A program made the position numbers and the translations under genes. From contig NZ_RYZR01000003.1 of NCBI RefSeq assembly GCF_003977615.1, forward strand, positions 780,398-844,397: DNA of 64,000 bases, read 5' to 3'. The notes under the pieces were generated by a model. It had not been told where the DNA came from, did no database searches, and saw only the letters and a program-made list of their open reading frames with translations. Below, in pieces: positions 61,334 to 64,000 of the stretch (positions within the stretch are counted from its first letter, which is position 1; the number at the start of each line of letters is the position of its first letter). This stretch comes from Dyella dinghuensis. GTDB taxonomy: Bacteria > Pseudomonadota > Gammaproteobacteria > Xanthomonadales > Rhodanobacteraceae.

Positions 61334-61954
61334 ATGGCCCTTGCCATCCGCGACGTGCGCGAGCACGAATTGGATGCCGTCCTGGCGCTCAACAACACCG
61401 CCGGTCGCTCCATCCTCGTGCTGGACGCCGTGCAGTTGCGCTATTTCTACGATCACGCCGACTACTTCCGCGTGGCCGAGATCGACGGACAGCTCGCCGG
61501 ATTCCTGATCGCCCTGCGCGACGGCGGCGACTACAGCAGTCCCAATTACCGCTGGTTCAACGAACACTATCCGTCGTTCGTGTACATCGATCGCATCGTC
61601 ATCGCCAACGCCTACCGGCGCCACGGCCTGGGCCGCATTTTCTATTGCGATGTGAACAGCTTCGCCGAAGTACGCGTGCCGCTGCTGGCATGCGAAGTGT
61701 TTCTGGAACCGGTCGACGATGTCGTGGTGCTCTTCCACGGTACCTACGGTTTTCAGGAAGTCGGCCAGCAACGCATGGGCGAACACGGTCCACAGGTGAG
61801 CTTGCTCGCCAAAGATCTGCCCAGCTACACATATGTTCGCGATACCTATCTCGAACACGGCGGCTTGCCCGACGAGCCCTGGCTTGCCGGCCGCCCCACC
61901 CTTAAAACTGACAACACTACCAAGCGCCGCCTCGCCGGAGAGCGGCGCTCATGA
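61334..61954 (+). CDS. GNAT-family acetyltransferase upstream of minC
   Basis: A 206-residue acetyltransferase: IRDVREHELDAVLALNNTAGRSI, YIDRIVIANAYRRHGLGRIFY (acetyl-CoA loop), VPLLACEVFLEPVDDVVVLFHGTYGFQEVGQQRM. It belongs to the small GNAT group (COG3818-like) of unknown substrate. Its stop overlaps the minC ATG by 4 nt, so it is coupled to the cell-division operon. The C-terminus is longer and basic. Confidence 0.87.
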   Translation: MALAIRDVREHELDAVLALNNTAGRSILVLDAVQLRYFYDHADYFRVAEIDGQLAGFLIALRDGGDYSSPNYRWFNEHYPSFVYIDRIVIANAYRRHGLGRIFYCDVNSFAEVRVPLLACEVFLEPVDDVVVLFHGTYGFQEVGQQRMGEHGPQVSLLAKDLPSYTYVRDTYLEHGGLPDEPWLAGRPTLKTDNTTKRRLAGERRS

Positions 61955-62745
61955 ATGTAAAAATGGATCAACAGACTTCTGACGCTTGCGACTTGCGCTT
62001 TGGCCAGGTCGGTATCGCTTGTGTGCGCGTACGACGGCCCGATGCGGCGGCCTTGTGCGAGGAACTCGAACGCCGCGTTCGTGCCGCGCCGCAGCTGTTT
62101 TCACGCGCTGCCGTGGTGCTCGATCTGAGTCACCTGCTCAATCTTCCCGATGACGGCGTCGTCGATGCGCTGCTCGAAGCCGTGCGCAGTGCCGGCATGT
62201 TGCCGGTCGGTCTGGCGTACGGCACGAGCGCGACCGAAGCGCTGGCACAACGCATGGGACTGCCGCTGATCGCGAAGTTCCGCGCAGCCTACGAACCCGC
62301 CGACGGCGGCAGCATCGCGCCACCCGCCACGAATGCTGCGCCAAATGCCGCGCCCGCTGCAGCACCCGCGCCTGCGCCGGTACGCGAACCGGTGCTGTCA
62401 CCGACGGACGCACCGGTCGGCGCGCAACGCCACGAGAGTGCGGTGCGTTCGGGTCAGCAGGTGTATGCACGCGATCGCGATCTTGTCGTCACCGGCGCGA
62501 TTGCGAACGGTGCCGAAGTTATCGCCGACGGCAGCATTCATATCTATGGCAGCCTGAAAGGCCGCGCGATGGCTGGCGCGCAAGGCGATATAAAAGCGCG
62601 CATCTTCGTGTCGGATTTCCGTGCCGAGCTGATCGCGATTGCCGGCCACTACCGCGTCTTCGAACAAATTCCGAAAGACCTGGAGGGCCAGTCTGTGCAA
62701 TGCTGGCTCGAGGGCGAAAAACTATTGATTGCGCCACTGAAATAA
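61951..62745 (+). CDS. minC: Septum site-determining protein MinC
   Basis: Blocks FtsZ polymerisation away from midcell with MinD. The 264-residue protein has MinC_N (LRFGQVGIACVRVRRPD to about 110), an Ala/Pro-rich linker near 125-150, and MinC_C (VRSGQQVYARDRDLVVTGAI, GAEVIADGSIHIYGSLKGRAMAG), which binds MinD and FtsZ. The ATG at 61951 overlaps the acetyltransferase stop (ATGA). minD follows after 33 nt. Confidence 0.95.
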   Translation: MNVKMDQQTSDACDLRFGQVGIACVRVRRPDAAALCEELERRVRAAPQLFSRAAVVLDLSHLLNLPDDGVVDALLEAVRSAGMLPVGLAYGTSATEALAQRMGLPLIAKFRAAYEPADGGSIAPPATNAAPNAAPAAAPAPAPVREPVLSPTDAPVGAQRHESAVRSGQQVYARDRDLVVTGAIANGAEVIADGSIHIYGSLKGRAMAGAQGDIKARIFVSDFRAELIAIAGHYRVFEQIPKDLEGQSVQCWLEGEKLLIAPLK

Positions 62746-62778
62746 TGACTATTACAAGAACACATGCGGAGATGAGCC

Positions 62779-63594
62779 TTGACTGCTGAGATTATCGTTG
62801 TGACGTCCGGTAAGGGCGGCGTCGGCAAAACCACTACCAGCGCATCGCTTGCCACCGGACTGGCCATGCAGGGCAAGAAAGTGGCGGTCATCGACTTCGA
62901 CGTCGGCTTGCGAAATCTCGATCTGATCATGGGCTGCGAACGTCGTGTGGTGTACGACTTCGTCAACGTCATCCAGGGCGAAGCCACGATCAAGCAAGCG
63001 CTGATCAAGGACAAACGCTACGAAAATCTCTCCGTGCTCGCCGCCAGCCAGACGCGCGATAAAGATGCACTGACACAGGAAGGCGTCGAGAAGGTACTCA
63101 ACGATCTATCGAGCGACGGCTTCGACTACATCGTCTGCGACTCGCCGGCAGGTATCGAAAAGGGCGCGCATCTGGCGATGTATTTCGCCGATCACGCCGT
63201 CGTGGTGGTGAATCCGGAAGTGTCGTCGGTGCGCGACTCCGACCGCATTCTCGGCCTTCTCGCCAGCAAGACACGTCGCGCCGAACGCGGCGACGGCGCG
63301 ATTGCCCAGCATCTGCTGCTTACCCGCTACAACCCCGCGCGTGTGGAACAGGGCGAAATGCTCAGCGTGAAAGACGTCGAGGAAATCCTCGGCCTCAGCG
63401 TGGTGGGTGTCATCCCGGAATCGGAGAACGTGCTCGCCGCATCGAACTCCGGCGTGCCGGTCATCCTCGACGAAAACTCGTACGCCGGGCAGGCCTACCG
63501 CGACACCGTGGCCCGCATCCTTGGCGAAACCCGCCCAATGCGCTTCCTTGAAGCACCCAAGAAGGGCTTCTTCCAGCGCGTATTCGGAGGTTGA
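62779..63594 (+). CDS. minD: Septum site-determining ATPase MinD
   Basis: Membrane-bound ATPase that recruits MinC and oscillates with MinE. The 271-residue protein has the deviant Walker [10 protein letters not shown], the signature [44 protein letters not shown], and a C-terminal amphipathic tail ([12 protein letters not shown]) for membrane binding. A TTG start at 62779 is used, with GGAGATG upstream; the family N-terminus [14 protein letters not shown] begins there. Confidence 0.96.
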   Translation: MTAEIIVVTSGKGGVGKTTTSASLATGLAMQGKKVAVIDFDVGLRNLDLIMGCERRVVYDFVNVIQGEATIKQALIKDKRYENLSVLAASQTRDKDALTQEGVEKVLNDLSSDGFDYIVCDSPAGIEKGAHLAMYFADHAVVVVNPEVSSVRDSDRILGLLASKTRRAERGDGAIAQHLLLTRYNPARVEQGEMLSVKDVEEILGLSVVGVIPESENVLAASNSGVPVILDENSYAGQAYRDTVARILGETRPMRFLEAPKKGFFQRVFGG

Positions 63595-63599
63595 TCGCG

Positions 63600-63875
63600 A
63601 TGGGTATTCTCGATTTTCTAAAGCGCCGGCCCGAACCGACTGCCGTGGTCGCCAAGGAGCGTCTTCGCATCATCGTTGCGCAGGAGCGCTCCACCCGAGG
63701 CGCACCGGATTACCTCCCCTTGCTGCGCAATGAATTGCTCGAAGTCATCAAGAAGTACGTGAACGTCGACCTGGACGCGATCAACATCAACGTCGAGCGC
63801 GACAGCGGGCATGAAATACTCGAGCTGTCGGTCGCGTTGCCGGAGGCCAAACCGGCAGGCAACGCCGCGACCTGA
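63600..63875 (+). CDS. minE: Cell division topological specificity factor MinE
   Basis: Stimulates MinD ATPase and confines division inhibition to the poles. A 91-residue protein: [20 protein letters not shown] membrane-targeting helix, [23 protein letters not shown] (MinD-binding region), then the dimer domain [23 protein letters not shown] at 63600, with GGAGG 9 nt upstream inside the minD end; a start three codons earlier is less likely. Confidence 0.95.
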   Translation: MGILDFLKRRPEPTAVVAKERLRIIVAQERSTRGAPDYLPLLRNELLEVIKKYVNVDLDAININVERDSGHEILELSVALPEAKPAGNAAT

Positions 63876-63884
63876 TGCGTTACT

Positions 63885-63907
63885 CCCTCTCCCCTCCGGG
63901 GAGAGGG
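63885..63907. repeat. Dispersed GC-rich hairpin repeat
   Basis: CCCTCTCCCC / GGGGAGAGGG form a perfect 10-bp stem with a 3-nt loop just after minE, followed by GCCGGGGTGAGGGG. I recall this sequence as a very common intergenic repeat of high-GC proteobacteria, recognisable by the translated PSPRPSPRRGEG on the minus strand. No T-run follows; it may still help end minE transcripts. Confidence 0.7.
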
Positions 63908-63978
63908 CCGGGGTGAGGGGCCACGCTCACCGCACGCCTCACTTCTTTCATTAGAAAGCACCTTCATCCAAACACGGA

Positions 63979-63999
63979 TCAACCTTTTAGCAAGGTTGA
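63979..63999. other. Hairpin at the window end
   Basis: TCAACCTT / AAGGTTGA, a perfect 8-bp stem with a 5-nt loop in an AT-richer stretch. Its partner sequence beyond 64000 cannot be seen, so it may be part of a larger element or the leader of the next gene. Confidence 0.35.
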
Positions 64000-64000
64000 G

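Noticed and set aside
63710..63982. Minus-strand frame containing PSPRPSPRRGEG across the minE end
   Set aside because: This peptide is the translation of the dispersed GC-rich repeat; the rest lies antisense to minE.

Overview
The window is one chromosome segment of a fairly high-GC gammaproteobacterium. The fused RlmKL methyltransferase, the minCDE operon, Bpt, Slp, AsmA, the two-gene egtB-egtD set and the general look of the proteins fit the Xanthomonadales, most likely Rhodanobacteraceae (Dyella-like). That placement is an inference from family resemblance, not a database match. I found no rRNA, tRNA, CRISPR array, prophage or intact insertion sequence.

Layout. 1-4.5 kb: an SDR oxidoreductase, an outer-membrane barrel, a DUF4386 membrane protein, MsrA and a Baeyer-Villiger-type monooxygenase. 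4.6-10.8 kb: a tight minus-strand catabolic operon (YWTD beta-propeller, 3-hydroxyacyl-CoA dehydrogenase, acyl-CoA dehydrogenase, two crotonase-family enzymes, CaiB/BaiF CoA-transferase) that probably activates and beta-oxidises an unidentified carboxylic acid. 11-17 kb: an aldo/keto reductase and a complete EmrAB-TolC-type efflux operon, with a divergent TetR regulator and a candidate operator between them. 17-22.6 kb: two DNA glycosylases (Mug, AAG), a beta-carbonic-anhydrase-like protein, two alpha/beta hydrolases and an RMD1/DUF155 protein. 22.6-26.6 kb: an ArsR-DUF899-small-protein set with a double palindrome in front of arsR, a YXWGXW exported protein, a small lipoprotein and an untidy region with a hidden small reading frame.

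26.6-44 kb is mostly housekeeping: periplasmic cyclophilin, AsmA, an EamA transporter, RlmJ, Slp, a cation diffusion facilitator, an acetyltransferase, Mfd, ergothioneine synthesis (egtB-egtD), RlmKL and an AmpD-type amidase. 44-53.5 kb: TesB, Bpt, an FMN-dependent glutamate-synthase-like protein, PurT, an SPFH protein with an Arc-type partner, a SCO plus PCu(A)C copper pair, and a CtaG-type cytochrome oxidase assembly protein. 53.5-57.2 kb: a three-gene ABC system of the GldA/GldF/GldG type. 57.3-61.1 kb: an exported SRPBCC-like protein, a 290-bp element bounded by perfect 30-bp inverted repeats, and a DesK/DesR-like two-component pair. 61.3-63.9 kb: an acetyltransferase overlapping minC, then minD and minE, followed by a dispersed GC-rich repeat.

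Most of the window is ordinary chromosome. The points that most deserve a second look are the 290-bp inverted-repeat element, the acyl-CoA operon with its odd propeller and isomerase-like crotonase, the double ArsR operator with its downstream module, and the small frame at 26.1-26.3 kb that has no standard start codon. Several genes use GTG or TTG starts that form 4-nt overlaps with the gene before.
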